Positions 7,958 to 17,700 of a DNA stretch of 32,929 bases are shown piece by piece. The notes beneath the pieces are model-generated. The model saw only the letters and a list, made by a program, of their open reading frames with translations, was not told the DNA's origin and searched no databases. A program made the position numbers and the translations under genes. Where the stretch lies: contig CAYOBW010000048.1 of the NCBI GenBank assembly GCA_964402115.1, positions 1 through 32,929 of the forward strand. The letters run 5' to 3'. This stretch comes from CAYOBW01 sp964402115. Lineage in GTDB: Bacteria; Verrucomicrobiota; Kiritimatiellia; UBA8416; CAYOBW01. The stretch's first letter is position 1, and every line of letters starts with the position of its first letter.

Positions 7958-8692
7958 TCAGGCCCACGACGAGGAACTGCCGCGGTTCGGGTCGGCCAGC
8001 GTGCGGAGGGATTTGTTCAGCCAATAGCCCTTCATGAACCAGAGCCTCCGGGTGTCGCGAAACGCTCGCAAGAACGCCGCCCGCTCGAGGTCGAGGGTCT
8101 CTTCGCACACCTTGAGCCACCCCTTGTACACGGCGGAAAGATCCGCCGCCTCCAGGAGCCGCCGCACAACCGTCGGCAGTCGCGCGGCGTGCAGGCACGC
8201 CTGGAAGTCGAGCAGATGGGGCAGCCCGTCCCTGCCGCAGATAATGTTCCTCAAGTTGCGCAGGTCGAGGTGGACATAGCCGGCCCGGTGCATCTCCTCC
8301 ACCTGCCTCTCGAGCTCGAGGAAGAATGTCCGCCGCAGCTTGCAGTTGCAGTCCCGATACAGCGCGACGAGCGTCTCGCCCTCGATGAAGGCCATGGCCA
8401 AAGCACAAGGGCCGAGCCGGCAAACCTCGGGCGGCACGCCCGGCTTGCCTTGCAGGCCAAACAGCGCCTGCGTTTCCCGTCCGATCAGGAAGCGGCCGAC
8501 CGTGGTTCGTACGGCGAAGGGGCGGGAGTAGAACTCCTTGACGGCAAGATCCCTTACGCCATCGGCAAAGCGGTACACGTCCGCGTTGCTGTACTTTCCC
8601 CGCTGGAGCAGAGTCAGGTGCCGGGCATCCACATGGTTGCCGTATTCGGCACGCAGCAGATCGATCAGGCGCTCCGGCACACGTCGGTTCAT
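7958..8692 (-). CDS. WaaP/RIO-like small protein or lipopolysaccharide kinase
   Basis: The 244-aa product keeps the core of the protein-kinase-like fold used by Kdo/heptose kinases (WaaP, KdkA, InaA) and RIO kinases. There is a probable ATP-anchoring Lys in VKEF (Lys52), a downstream Glu in GRETQ (Glu73), the catalytic loop HLDLRNLRN (141-149; Asp143 as base) and a DFQ metal-binding triplet (162-164) replacing DFG. The start at 8692 is preferred over an upstream in-frame ATG at 8767, because the latter would overlap the preceding gene by 59 nt and the former has AAGGGG about 11 nt before it. It is the second gene of a minus-strand pair, 16 nt after the methyltransferase. Lipopolysaccharide-core phosphorylation is the best-known role of relatives. 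The real acceptor cannot be read from sequence. Confidence 0.75.
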   Translation of the reverse strand: MNRRVPERLIDLLRAEYGNHVDARHLTLLQRGKYSNADVYRFADGVRDLAVKEFYSRPFAVRTTVGRFLIGRETQALFGLQGKPGVPPEVCRLGPCALAMAFIEGETLVALYRDCNCKLRRTFFLELERQVEEMHRAGYVHLDLRNLRNIICGRDGLPHLLDFQACLHAARLPTVVRRLLEAADLSAVYKGWLKVCEETLDLERAAFLRAFRDTRRLWFMKGYWLNKSLRTLADPNRGSSSSWA

Positions 8693-8708
8693 GGTCGTGC
8701 CAACCCCT

Positions 8709-9305
8709 TCAGCGGCAGAAGACGAAGTAGTAGAGTACGGCATAAGCGGCCAGGAGCGCGGCCGCATTCAGCCAGCCGTGGTTCCCGGTCAACAAGCCCC
8801 AGTTCCAGTACGGAACGCACCGCAGTTCGCCCCCGCCGAAGGACGGCAGGAAACGGTTGACCCTGCGGCAATACGCCTCGTAGTCCGCGCCGAAGACCTC
8901 CGCCAGCTTCCGCTCCTCGCGGCGCACCCGGTTGTACATGTAGAACCCGTAGAAGACCGTGTACGGGGCAATGGCCCAGACGCCCGGCAGGCCCAGCAGC
9001 AGCACCACCCCCAGCACGATGAAATAGCGTCCCAGGTACATGGGGTTGCGCACGAGCGCGTAGGGGCCCAGGCAGGCCAGCACCTTCGTCTTCTTGAGCG
9101 AAGCGAAGCACCACAGCTGAATCGCCTCACCCAGCAGCGAAACCGCCAGGCCGATCCAGAACCACTCCCGCTGGACGAACGGAATCAGCAAACACAGCGC
9201 GGCCACACCCACGAGGAACCGGATCCGCAACCAGAACCGCCGCAGTCCCTCATGGTTGAAAAACGAGTTGATCCGCCCTACCCCGCCTGTGCGATCGGTT
9301 CCCAT
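8709..9305 (-). CDS. ICMT/PEMT-like integral membrane methyltransferase
   Basis: The 198-aa protein has about four to five hydrophobic segments (roughly 27-44, 48-70, 90-125 and 178-197). It carries the signature of the isoprenylcysteine carboxyl methyltransferase / phospholipid methyltransferase superfamily: GPYALVRNPMYLG (80-92), and later RREERKLAEVFG followed by DYEAYCRRVNRFLP (to 154). Family members transfer a methyl group from S-adenosylmethionine to lipid or lipid-like acceptors at the membrane. In bacteria the substrate is usually unknown. The ATG at 9305 is chosen: GAGAGG lies about 9 nt upstream and a promoter lies at 9354-9382. A GTG-type start farther up at 9401 would fall upstream of the expected transcription start. 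It heads a two-gene operon with the WaaP-like kinase, which suggests joint modification of an envelope lipid. Confidence 0.78.
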   Translation of the reverse strand: MGTDRTGGVGRINSFFNHEGLRRFWLRIRFLVGVAALCLLIPFVQREWFWIGLAVSLLGEAIQLWCFASLKKTKVLACLGPYALVRNPMYLGRYFIVLGVVLLLGLPGVWAIAPYTVFYGFYMYNRVRREERKLAEVFGADYEAYCRRVNRFLPSFGGGELRCVPYWNWGLLTGNHGWLNAAALLAAYAVLYYFVFCR

Positions 9306-9353
9306 GCAGCCTAACCTCTCCCTATTCTTGACGTAACAATCCCCGCGCAGCAC

Positions 9354-9382
9354 TTGATAGACAAGACAGGGCTGCCAGTCAA
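9354..9382 (-). promoter_or_regulatory. Sigma70-like promoter for the methyltransferase-kinase operon
   Basis: Read on the minus strand, TTGACT (9377-9382) and TATCAA (9354-9359) are separated by exactly 17 nt and sit about 48 nt upstream of the ATG at 9305. The match is 5 of 6 for the -35 and 4 of 6 for the -10. Confidence 0.6.
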
Positions 9383-9487
9383 GCAAACGACGCCCGACCA
9401 CAGGCGACTCGGCTGACGAAGGCCTTCAGCGGCAGACAATCGCCCGATTGGATGCGATGGGATGCTTGGATGCGTTTGCCTTGGCGA

Positions 9488-9524
9488 ACCACCGAAGAGG
9501 TTGACGGTCTTGGACTTCGGTGGT
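9488..9524. promoter_or_regulatory. Perfect 10-bp spaced palindrome, candidate operator
   Basis: ACCACCGAAG (9488-9497) and its exact reverse complement CTTCGGTGGT (9515-9524) are separated by 17 nt. The -35 box at 9501-9506 lies between the arms, and the right arm fills the spacer up to the first base of the -10. The element therefore overlaps the polymerase-binding site and lies upstream of the expected transcript, so it would act as DNA (an operator) rather than as an RNA hairpin. Confidence 0.55.
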
Positions 9525-9529
9525 AATAT
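9501..9529 (+). promoter_or_regulatory. Sigma70-like promoter for the giant PATR gene pair
   Basis: TTGACG (9501-9506) and TAATAT (9524-9529) are 17 nt apart, 31 nt before the ATG at 9561, so the 5' leader would be short. Three GGATGC copies (9450, 9460, 9468), two of them within TTGGATGCG repeats 18 nt apart, lie just upstream. The rest of the 9306-9560 intergenic region shows nothing else I can name. Confidence 0.65.
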
Positions 9530-9560
9530 GACACCTCATTCACCTGCGAGGGAGGGTCTC

Positions 9561-12500
9561 ATGAAACTGAACAGATGTATGCCCGCGGCACTGGGCTTGA
9601 CAGTAGTTGCGATGGCGTCCATGACGGCCTCGGGCGCGAGTCTCACATGGGATGCGGACGGTACGCCGCCTGCGTCCGGCGGCGCAGGCGCCTGGGACGT
9701 CAACACCAGCGCGCTCTGGCACGACGGCTCGGCCGACGTCGTGTGGCCTGCCAGCGGCATGGACAACGACGCGGTGTTCGCCAACACGGCGGGCACGGTC
9801 TCGCTCGCCGCAGGCGGCGCGACGGTCAACGACCTCACGTTCAACACAACCGGCTACGTCATTCAGAACAACACCCTGACGTTCAACGGCTCCACCGCCA
9901 CGCTCACGGTCGGTAGCGGCCTGAGCGCCACGATCAGTTCGCTCACGGCCGGCAGCGCGGCGCTGGTCAAGGCCGGCGCGGGCACGCTGACGCTCAACTG
10001 CGCCGGCGGCTCGACCTTCTCCGGCAACATCACCATCAGTGCGGGCACGCTCTCGCTCAGCGGTGGCGGCAACACGTATCCGCTGGGACAGAACGGCGCT
10101 CGCACGATCACCATCAACGGCGCGACGGTCTCGGCGGCGGCCGGGTGCGACAACCCGTTTGGAACCGCCAGCAATGTGGGCACGCTGGTCATGGTCGGCG
10201 GCACCTACAACTCCGCCCGATACAACCACCTGAACAACGTCGAGATGACCGGCGGCACGATCCAGCCAACCGGGGTACAGGTGGACGGGTTGGACATGCA
10301 AAATGCGCCCACGGTAACCATTCATGCCGCCGCGACGACGGCGACGATCGCTTCCAAGATGACGTTCAGCACTGCTACCACGCTGGCAGTGGAAGACGGG
10401 GCTGCCTCGCCGGACCTGCTGATGAGCGACGTGCTGGCCGGCGGCAGCGCGCTTACCAAGACCGGCCCCGGGATGCTGACGCTCAGTAACAACGGCAACA
10501 CCTTCAGCGGCGGCACGACCATTGGCGGCGGCACGCTGAACATCACCGTCGCCGGAGACCAGACGCACAGCGCGCTGGGCGTGGGCCGGGCGGTCACGGT
10601 CAACAGCGGCGCCACGCTGCGGCTCGGCAATGCCGACGCGCTCGGCTACTACGGCGCCAACCCCAACACGCTCACGCTCAACGGCGGCACGCTGACCGTG
10701 GTGCCGAGTCTGCACGATACAATCGGCTACAACGGCATCACGCTCAATGCCGGCACGATCACGGCCGAGGGCGCGGGCGACGCCACGGGCAACTACATCC
10801 TGGACGGCACGGTCACGGTTTTGCCCAATGCGGCCGCCTCCGTAATCGACGCTCCGAAGATCGCGATCCGCGGCGGTAACGGCTCCAACCTGAGCGTCAC
10901 GTTCAATGTGGCCGACGGCGCCGCGGCGACCGACCTGTCCGTTTCGTCCGCGCTGACGATCACGACGCCAGGCGGCGTGCGCCTCGGAGCGAGCGGCGCG
11001 GGGACGGTGGTGCTCGGGGGCACATGCACGGGCACGGGTGCGAGGACGGCCGGCGGCGGCCCGCGCGACCCGGGCGCGACGGCGGCCAGCGCGCCCGCCA
11101 ACAATCTCGTATCCGGCAGCTCGGCGCTGGTGCTCGGTGGCGGCACGCTGAATCTCGCGGGCAAGGCTTCCACGAGCAACGCCCAGACGTTCAACGGCAC
11201 CACGCTCAACGCCGGCGTTTCTGCCATCACACTGGTCAGCGGCGCGAGCGGCTCGCTGACGCTGAACCTCGGCGCCCTGACGCGCACGGGCGGCACCGTT
11301 GACTTCACCCTGCCGGCGTCGGGTAGCATTACCACCACGACGGGCAACTCGAACGGCATTCTCGGCCCCTGGGCGACGATTGGCTCGAACTTCGCGATGA
11401 ACGACGGGACGGGCAAGATCGTGGCCTCCTCGAACTACGGCGACATCCCCGCGCGCGGCCCGAGCACGATCGCGGACGACGCGACCCTCAACGTGCGCAT
11501 CAACTCGGCCGGCACCAGCGGCAACATCGCCCTGGCGGCGGCGACCACGACCATCAACACGCTGCTGCAGAACACCGGCACCGCGGCCACCGTGGACACG
11601 GCAGGCAAGACCCTCAGGGTCGGTAGTATCATGGTTGGTTCGGGCCAGGAGGCGCTGACGGTGGGTGCGGCGGCGGGCGACGGTTCGCTCACAGCCTTCA
11701 CGGCGGGCGGCGAGCTGGACCTGATCAACGCGGGCGGCAACGCGCTCACTATCAACGCGGTCATCGCCAACAACAGCTCGGCCTCGACGCTGGTCAAGAC
11801 GGGCAGCGGCATCGTGGTGCTGGCCGGCGCCAACACCTACAGCGGCACGACGACCCTGGGCGCCGGCACCCTGCGGCTGGGCAGCGCCACGGCGCTGGGC
11901 ACGGGTGCGCTGACGATCGTCGGCGGCTCGCTGGACAGCGGAGTCGCGGGCCTGCTGCTCAGCAGCAACAACGCGCAGAGCTGGAACGGCGATTTCGGCT
12001 TCGTCGGCACCCAGAGCCTGAGCCTGGGCACGGGCGCGGTCACGCTCAGCGCCAGCCGCACGGTGACCGTCAGCGCCAGCACCCTGACGGTGGGGGGCAC
12101 GGTCAGCGGCAGCGGCCTGGGTCTCACCAAGGCCGGCAACGGTACGCTGACGCTCGCCGGCACGCTCGCGTACACGGGCGCCACCACGGCCAACGGCGGC
12201 ACGCTGCGCATGGATCACGGCACGAGCACCGGCAACGACTACTTCAGCAGCAGCAGCCTGAGCCTCGCCAGCGGCGCGACGTTCGAGATCAACCAGACCT
12301 CGGGCAACGCACGGCTGTCGAGTGTCAACCGGCCGATTTCCGGGGCCGGCACGTTCTCCAAGACGGGCGGCGGGCTGACGTGGCTGGCGAACGATGGCGG
12401 CGGCACGATCAACACCTTCAGCCTCTCCGGCGGCGGCCTGATCAACGTCCAGGGCGGTACGCTCGCGTCCATCAAGACCGCCGCGGCGAACCTCGGCGGG

Positions 12501-14705
12501 CTCACCGTCGTCTCCGGCGCCAGCGCGACGCTGGACAACAGCGCGACGCAAGGCGGGAACGGGTGGTTCGACGCACTCAATGGCGGCGGCTCGCTCTACT
12601 ACGATGCCGGCACGACGGCGCGCACAATCACAATTGGCGTCAACGGCGGCGGTGGCTCCTACAGCGGCGTGCTCTCCAACGGCGGCTCCGGGGCGGTGTC
12701 GCTGGTGAAGACCGGCGCCGGCACGCAGACGCTGACCGCCAAGAACACGCTCTCCGGCACGGTGACCGTCAAGGGCGGCGCACTGAACCTTGGCTACGGC
12801 GGCAATGACGGCACAGGCACGATCCCGGGCAGCCTCACGGTCACCAATGCAACGGTGAACGTCACCGCGGAGAACGCCCTGTACGGGTACAACGGGACAG
12901 CCGCGACGGTGACGCTCAACGCCGGCGGCACGCTGAACCTGAACGCGAACAACAAGGGCTGCCACATCCCGACGCTGACGCTCAACGGCGGCACGCTGAG
13001 CAGCGCCAGCACGCCGGACCCGACCTGGGGGGGCTGGATGCTCGACGGCATCATCACGGCCGGCGGCCCCGTGGCCTCGACGATCGGCGCCAGCCAGATG
13101 GTGCTCTACAACGGCGCCATCCGCACCGTGACGGTCAATTCCGGCGCCACGCTCAACATCACGGGCACGTTCGCCGGCACGGCCAACGCCCTCAACACGG
13201 GCGGGCTGATCAAGGCCGGCGCCGGCACGCTGTCGCTGAGCGGCGCCAACGCCTACAAGGGCGGCACGACGCTCAACGCCGGCACGCTCGTGTTCGGCAG
13301 CACGGCGGCCATCGGCACCGGCGCGCTGACGATCAACGGCGGCACGCTGGACAGCGCAGTCGCGGGCCTGGTCAACGCCAGCAACAACCCGCAGAGCTGG
13401 AACGGCGATTTCGCCTTCGCCGGCACGCAGAGCCTGAACCTTGGCACCGGCGCAGTGACCCTGGCCGCGACGCGGCAGGTGACCGTCACCGCCGGCACGC
13501 TGACGGTCGGCGGCGCGGTGAGCGGCAGCGGTCTGGGGTTGACCAAGGCCGGCGCAGGCACCCTGACGCTCACCGGTGCGGCGAGCTACACCGGCGCTAC
13601 CACGGTGAGCGGCGGCACGCTGCTGCTCGACCACGGGTCGGCGACCGGCAACGACTACTTTGCAGGCAACAGCGCCCTCGACATCGCTGCCGGCGCGACG
13701 TTCACGGTGAACCAGGCGGCAAACAACGCTCGCTACTCCACGACGGCGCGCACGGTCACCGGCGCGGGGACGTTCGCCAAGACCGGTGCGGGCCTGACGT
13801 GGGTGGCGAACGACAGCAGCTCGACGATCACGACCTTCAACCTGTCGGCCGGCGGCTTGATCAACGTGCAGGGCGGCACGCTGGCATCTCCCAAGACCGC
13901 TCCGGGCAACCTGGGCGGGCTCACGATTGCCGCGGGCGCGGTGGTGTCGCTGGACAACGCGGCCCAGGGCGCGGATGCGTTCTTCGACGCGCTGAACGGC
14001 GGCGGCTCGCTCTACTACGAAGCAGGCAGCACGCCGCGCACGCTCACCCTGGGCGCAAACGGCGGCAGCGGCGCGTTCAGCGGCATCATCTCGAACGGCG
14101 GCTCGGGCGCGGTGGCCCTGACGAAGAACGGCGCCGGCACGCAGGCGCTGAGCGGCGCCAACACCTACACCGGCAACACCACGGTCGGCGGCGGGACGCT
14201 GCTGGTCAACGGCACACATGCCGCTGCGGCGATCTACAACGTCAGCGCGGGCGTCCTCGGCGGCACGGGCACGGTGTCGAGCGTGGTCAACGTGTTCAGC
14301 GGCGCGACGCTGGCGCCGGGCGGGGTGAACGCCACGGGCCGCCTCACGGTCCAGAATAACGTCGTGCTCAGCGGCGGCGCGACGGTGGACATTGACATCA
14401 GGGGTACGAGCGTGGGACAGGCGGTCGGCGGCTACGACCAGTTGCTGATCGGCGCGGGCAAGAGCCTGACGCTCGGCGACAACATCGTCAACCTGACGGT
14501 GCGCGTGCCGGCGGGCACGACGCTGCCCTACAACCACACCTTCACGATTGTCTCGGGCTCCTATGGCGGGTCGCAGTTCAAGGACCTGCGCGAGGACGCG
14601 GAGATCCTGGAGGGCGGGTACGGGTTCATTGTGCACTACGGCGTAGGCGTCATCCAACTGACCTCGCGGAAGGTGGACCACGGCGCGTTGTTCACGATCA
14701 AGTGA
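9561..14705 (+). CDS. Giant autotransporter-associated beta-strand-repeat (PATR) protein, 1714 aa
   Basis: The ATG at 9561 follows GGAGGG (9551-9556) and gives a signal peptide (MKLNRCMPAALGLTVVAMA). The mature start is a conserved cap (LTWDADGTPPASGGAGAWDV, then LWHDG, VWPASG, AVFANTAGTV). The rest is many beta-strand repeats with the pattern GAGTLTL / SGANTYSGTTT / GGGTLxL, as in the TIGR02601/PF12951 family, which predicts a long right-handed beta-helix. A module of about 300 residues occurs twice (about 11820-12735 and 13240-14150), separated by a different module (about 12800-13175). The end (TVSSVVNVFSGATLAPGG to the stop) is a passenger-type C-terminal region. I see no autotransporter beta-barrel, PEP-CTERM tail, LPXTG or S-layer motif, so its export and anchoring are unexplained. 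The block at about 11019-11092 is degenerate compared with the paralogue. Residue use is dominated by Gly, Thr, Ala and Ser. Role is probably surface or matrix structure, by inference. Confidence 0.85.
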   Translation: MKLNRCMPAALGLTVVAMASMTASGASLTWDADGTPPASGGAGAWDVNTSALWHDGSADVVWPASGMDNDAVFANTAGTVSLAAGGATVNDLTFNTTGYVIQNNTLTFNGSTATLTVGSGLSATISSLTAGSAALVKAGAGTLTLNCAGGSTFSGNITISAGTLSLSGGGNTYPLGQNGARTITINGATVSAAAGCDNPFGTASNVGTLVMVGGTYNSARYNHLNNVEMTGGTIQPTGVQVDGLDMQNAPTVTIHAAATTATIASKMTFSTATTLAVEDGAASPDLLMSDVLAGGSALTKTGPGMLTLSNNGNTFSGGTTIGGGTLNITVAGDQTHSALGVGRAVTVNSGATLRLGNADALGYYGANPNTLTLNGGTLTVVPSLHDTIGYNGITLNAGTITAEGAGDATGNYILDGTVTVLPNAAASVIDAPKIAIRGGNGSNLSVTFNVADGAAATDLSVSSALTITTPGGVRLGASGAGTVVLGGTCTGTGARTAGGGPRDPGATAASAPANNLVSGSSALVLGGGTLNLAGKASTSNAQTFNGTTLNAGVSAITLVSGASGSLTLNLGALTRTGGTVDFTLPASGSITTTTGNSNGILGPWATIGSNFAMNDGTGKIVASSNYGDIPARGPSTIADDATLNVRINSAGTSGNIALAAATTTINTLLQNTGTAATVDTAGKTLRVGSIMVGSGQEALTVGAAAGDGSLTAFTAGGELDLINAGGNALTINAVIANNSSASTLVKTGSGIVVLAGANTYSGTTTLGAGTLRLGSATALGTGALTIVGGSLDSGVAGLLLSSNNAQSWNGDFGFVGTQSLSLGTGAVTLSASRTVTVSASTLTVGGTVSGSGLGLTKAGNGTLTLAGTLAYTGATTANGGTLRMDHGTSTGNDYFSSSSLSLASGATFEINQTSGNARLSSVNRPISGAGTFSKTGGGLTWLANDGGGTINTFSLSGGGLINVQGGTLASIKTAAANLGGLTVVSGASATLDNSATQGGNGWFDALNGGGSLYYDAGTTARTITIGVNGGGGSYSGVLSNGGSGAVSLVKTGAGTQTLTAKNTLSGTVTVKGGALNLGYGGNDGTGTIPGSLTVTNATVNVTAENALYGYNGTAATVTLNAGGTLNLNANNKGCHIPTLTLNGGTLSSASTPDPTWGGWMLDGIITAGGPVASTIGASQMVLYNGAIRTVTVNSGATLNITGTFAGTANALNTGGLIKAGAGTLSLSGANAYKGGTTLNAGTLVFGSTAAIGTGALTINGGTLDSAVAGLVNASNNPQSWNGDFAFAGTQSLNLGTGAVTLAATRQVTVTAGTLTVGGAVSGSGLGLTKAGAGTLTLTGAASYTGATTVSGGTLLLDHGSATGNDYFAGNSALDIAAGATFTVNQAANNARYSTTARTVTGAGTFAKTGAGLTWVANDSSSTITTFNLSAGGLINVQGGTLASPKTAPGNLGGLTIAAGAVVSLDNAAQGADAFFDALNGGGSLYYEAGSTPRTLTLGANGGSGAFSGIISNGGSGAVALTKNGAGTQALSGANTYTGNTTVGGGTLLVNGTHAAAAIYNVSAGVLGGTGTVSSVVNVFSGATLAPGGVNATGRLTVQNNVVLSGGATVDIDIRGTSVGQAVGGYDQLLIGAGKSLTLGDNIVNLTVRVPAGTTLPYNHTFTIVSGSYGGSQFKDLREDAEILEGGYGFIVHYGVGVIQLTSRKVDHGALFTIK
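10641..10874 (+). repeat. Block nearly identical to 15302-15535 in the downstream paralogue (copy A)
   Basis: Over 10681-10874 I count only 4 mismatches in 194 nt against 15342-15535 (constant offset 4661), including synonymous positions. The preceding 40 nt differ at about three positions. Flanking homologous parts of the two genes diverge much more. This indicates recent duplication or gene conversion. Confidence 0.75.
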
Positions 14706-14713
14706 GGCGAGGC

Positions 14714-17700
14714 ATGATACGGCAGGTGCGCGGGCTGGTTTCAGCGGTCGCGGCGCTGGCCCTGGCGGGCGGCGTGTCGGCGCGGGCGGGAAGTTTCGAG
14801 TGGGACGCGGACGGCGTGCCGCCCGCGTCCGGTGGCACGGGCGCGTGGGACGTTGCGGTGAGCCCGCTGTGGTTCGACGGCACAAACGACGTGGCCTGGC
14901 CGGCAAGCGGCACCAACGATGCGGTCTTCTCCGGCACGGCGGGCACGGTGACGCTGGCCGCGGGCGGCGTGACGGCCCACAGCCTCGCATTTGCCGCGAC
15001 CGGCTACACGGTCCGGAGCAACTCGCTCACGCTCAACGGCGTCGCCCCCACCGTCACCGTCGGACCCGGGCTCAGCGCCACGCTCGCCGCGACGCTGGCC
15101 GGCAGCGCCGGGCTGAACAAGGCTGGCGCGGGCACGCTGGTGCTCGGCAACAACGGCAGCACCTACAGCGGCGGCACAACGGTCAGCGGCGGCACGCTGA
15201 ACATCGCCGTCGCCGGCGACCAGACGCACAGCGCGGTGGGCGTCGGCCAGGCAGTCACGGTCAATGCCGGCGCGACGCTGCGGCTGGGGGCGGGCGACGC
15301 GCTGGGCTACTACGGCGCCAGCCCCAACACGCTCACGCTCGACGGCGGCACGCTGACCGTGGTGCCGAGTCTGCACGATACCATCGGCTACAACGGCATC
15401 ACGCTCAATGCCGGCACGATCACGGCCGAGGGCGCGGGCGACGCCACGGGCAACTACATCCTGGACGGCACGGTCACGGTTTTGCCCAATGCGGCCGCCT
15501 CCATCATCGGCGCTCCGAAGATCGCGATCCGCGGGGGCAACGGGGCCAATCTGACGATCACCTTCAACGTGGCCGACGGTGCCGCGACGACCGACCTGTC
15601 CGTTTCGTCCGCGCTGGTCAACTTCGGCGCCAACGTCAACGGCCTGACCAAGACCGGCGCCGGGACGCTCGCGCTCGGCGGCGCCAACACGTACACCGGC
15701 GTGACCGGCGTCAACGGCGGGACGCTGGTCCTCGAGTTCGCCGCGGCTGGTGCGCCCGCGAACAACGCGGTCTCCGCGAACTCGGCGCTGGCGCTCGGGG
15801 GCGGTACGCTGAGCCTCGTGGGCAAGGCCGCCACGAACGACGTGCAGACGTTCAACGGCACAACCCTCAACGGCGGCGCATCCGCCATCGCGCTCGCCAG
15901 CGGGACCGGCGGCTCGCTGACGCTGAACCTCGGCGCCCTCACCCGCAATGCCGGCGGCACCGTGAACTTCACCCTGCCGGACTCGGGGAGTATCACCACG
16001 ACCACCGGCAATACAAACGGCATTCTCGGCCCCTGGGCGACGCTGGGCGCGGACTTCGCCATGAACGACGGGACGGGCAGAATCGTGGCGTCCACGAACT
16101 ACAACGATATCCCCGCGCGCGGCCCGAGCACGATCGCCAGTGACGCGACGCTCAACGTGCGCATCAATTCCGCCGGCGCCAGCGGCAGCATCGCCCTTGC
16201 CGCCACCAACACGACCATCAACACGCTGCTGCAGGGCACCGCCACCGCCGCGACGGTGGACACGGCGGGCAAAGCCCTCAAGGTCGGCAGCATCCTGGTC
16301 GGCGCGGGGCAGGAGGCGCTGACGCTCGGCGCCGTGGCGAACGACGGGACACTTGCGGCCGCCGCGGCGGGAGGCGAGCTGACGCTGATCAACAACGGCG
16401 CCAGCTTGCTCACGGTCAACGCGCTCATCGCCGACAACACGACGGCTTCGCCGCTGTTCAAGGCGGGCGACGGGACCGTGCTCCTCGCAGGCGCCAACAC
16501 CTTTAGCGGCACGACCACGCTCCTGGCCGGCACCCTGCGGCTGGGCAGCGGCACGGCGCTGGGCACGGGCGCGATCACGCTGGCGGGCGGCAGCCTCGAC
16601 AGCGGCGTGGCGGGCCTGGTGAACAGCGGTAACAACGCGCAGAACTGGAATGGGGACTTTGGTTTTGTCGGGAGCCAAAGCCTGAATCTCGGCACTGGAG
16701 CCGTTACGCTGAGCGGCAACCGGCAGGTGACCGTCAACGCCAGCGCGCTCACCGTCGGCGGCACCGTCAGCGGCGCCTACGGAATCGCCAAGGCCGGCGG
16801 CGGCACGCTGGCGCTCACCGGCTCCGTCGCCTACACCGGCGCAACCACCGTGAACGGCGGCACGCTGCGCGTCGAGCACGGTGTGGCGACGCATGACTAC
16901 TTCGTTGGCGGCGCGGCGCTGAGCATCGCCAGCGGCGCCACGTTCGAGCTCAACCAGACGGCGAACACCGCGCGCTACTCCTCCGTGTCGCGAACGGTCA
17001 CCGGAGCCGGCACGTTCTCCAAGGCCGGCTCGGGCTACACGTGGCTGGCGAACGACGGCGCAACGAAGATCACCACGTTCAACCAGTCGGCCGGCGGCCT
17101 GATCAACGTGCGGGCCGGCACCTTGGCCTCGATCAAGACGGCCCCCACCCATCTGGGCGGGCTGACGATCGCCGCCGGCGCGGTGGCTGCGCTGGACAAC
17201 TACGCCACGCAGGGCGCCGACGCTTTCTTCGACGCGCTCAGCGGCGGCGGCACGCTCAACTACGACGCCGGCGCGACCGCGCGCACGGTCAACGTGGGCG
17301 TCAACCACAGCAGCAGCACGTTCAGCGGCGTGATCGCCAACGGCGGCACGGGCGCGGTGGGGCTCACCAAGGCAGGGACCGGCACGTTGACCCTCAGCGG
17401 CGTCAGCACGTACACAGGGCCGACGACGGTTGGCGGCGGCACGCTGCGGCTCGGCGGCGCCGGCCAGCTTGGCAGCGGCGCGTATGCCGGCGCGGTCTCC
17501 GTGCCTGCCGGCAGCACGCTTGCGCTGGGCAGCTCGGCTGCGCAGACGCTCAGCGGGCCGCTCTCCGGCGGCGGGACGCTGCTTCACAGCGGCGCTGGCA
17601 CGCTGACGCTCGGGGGTACGAACAGCTTCCGCGGCGGGATCACGAACACGGCGGGCAAGCTGGTCGTCAACGGGTCGCTGGATCCTGCCGGGACCGTGGC

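Noticed and set aside
9306..9401. Start of the methyltransferase at 9401
   Set aside because: A good promoter lies at 9354-9382, so this start would be upstream of the transcript. The added N-terminus shows no family similarity.
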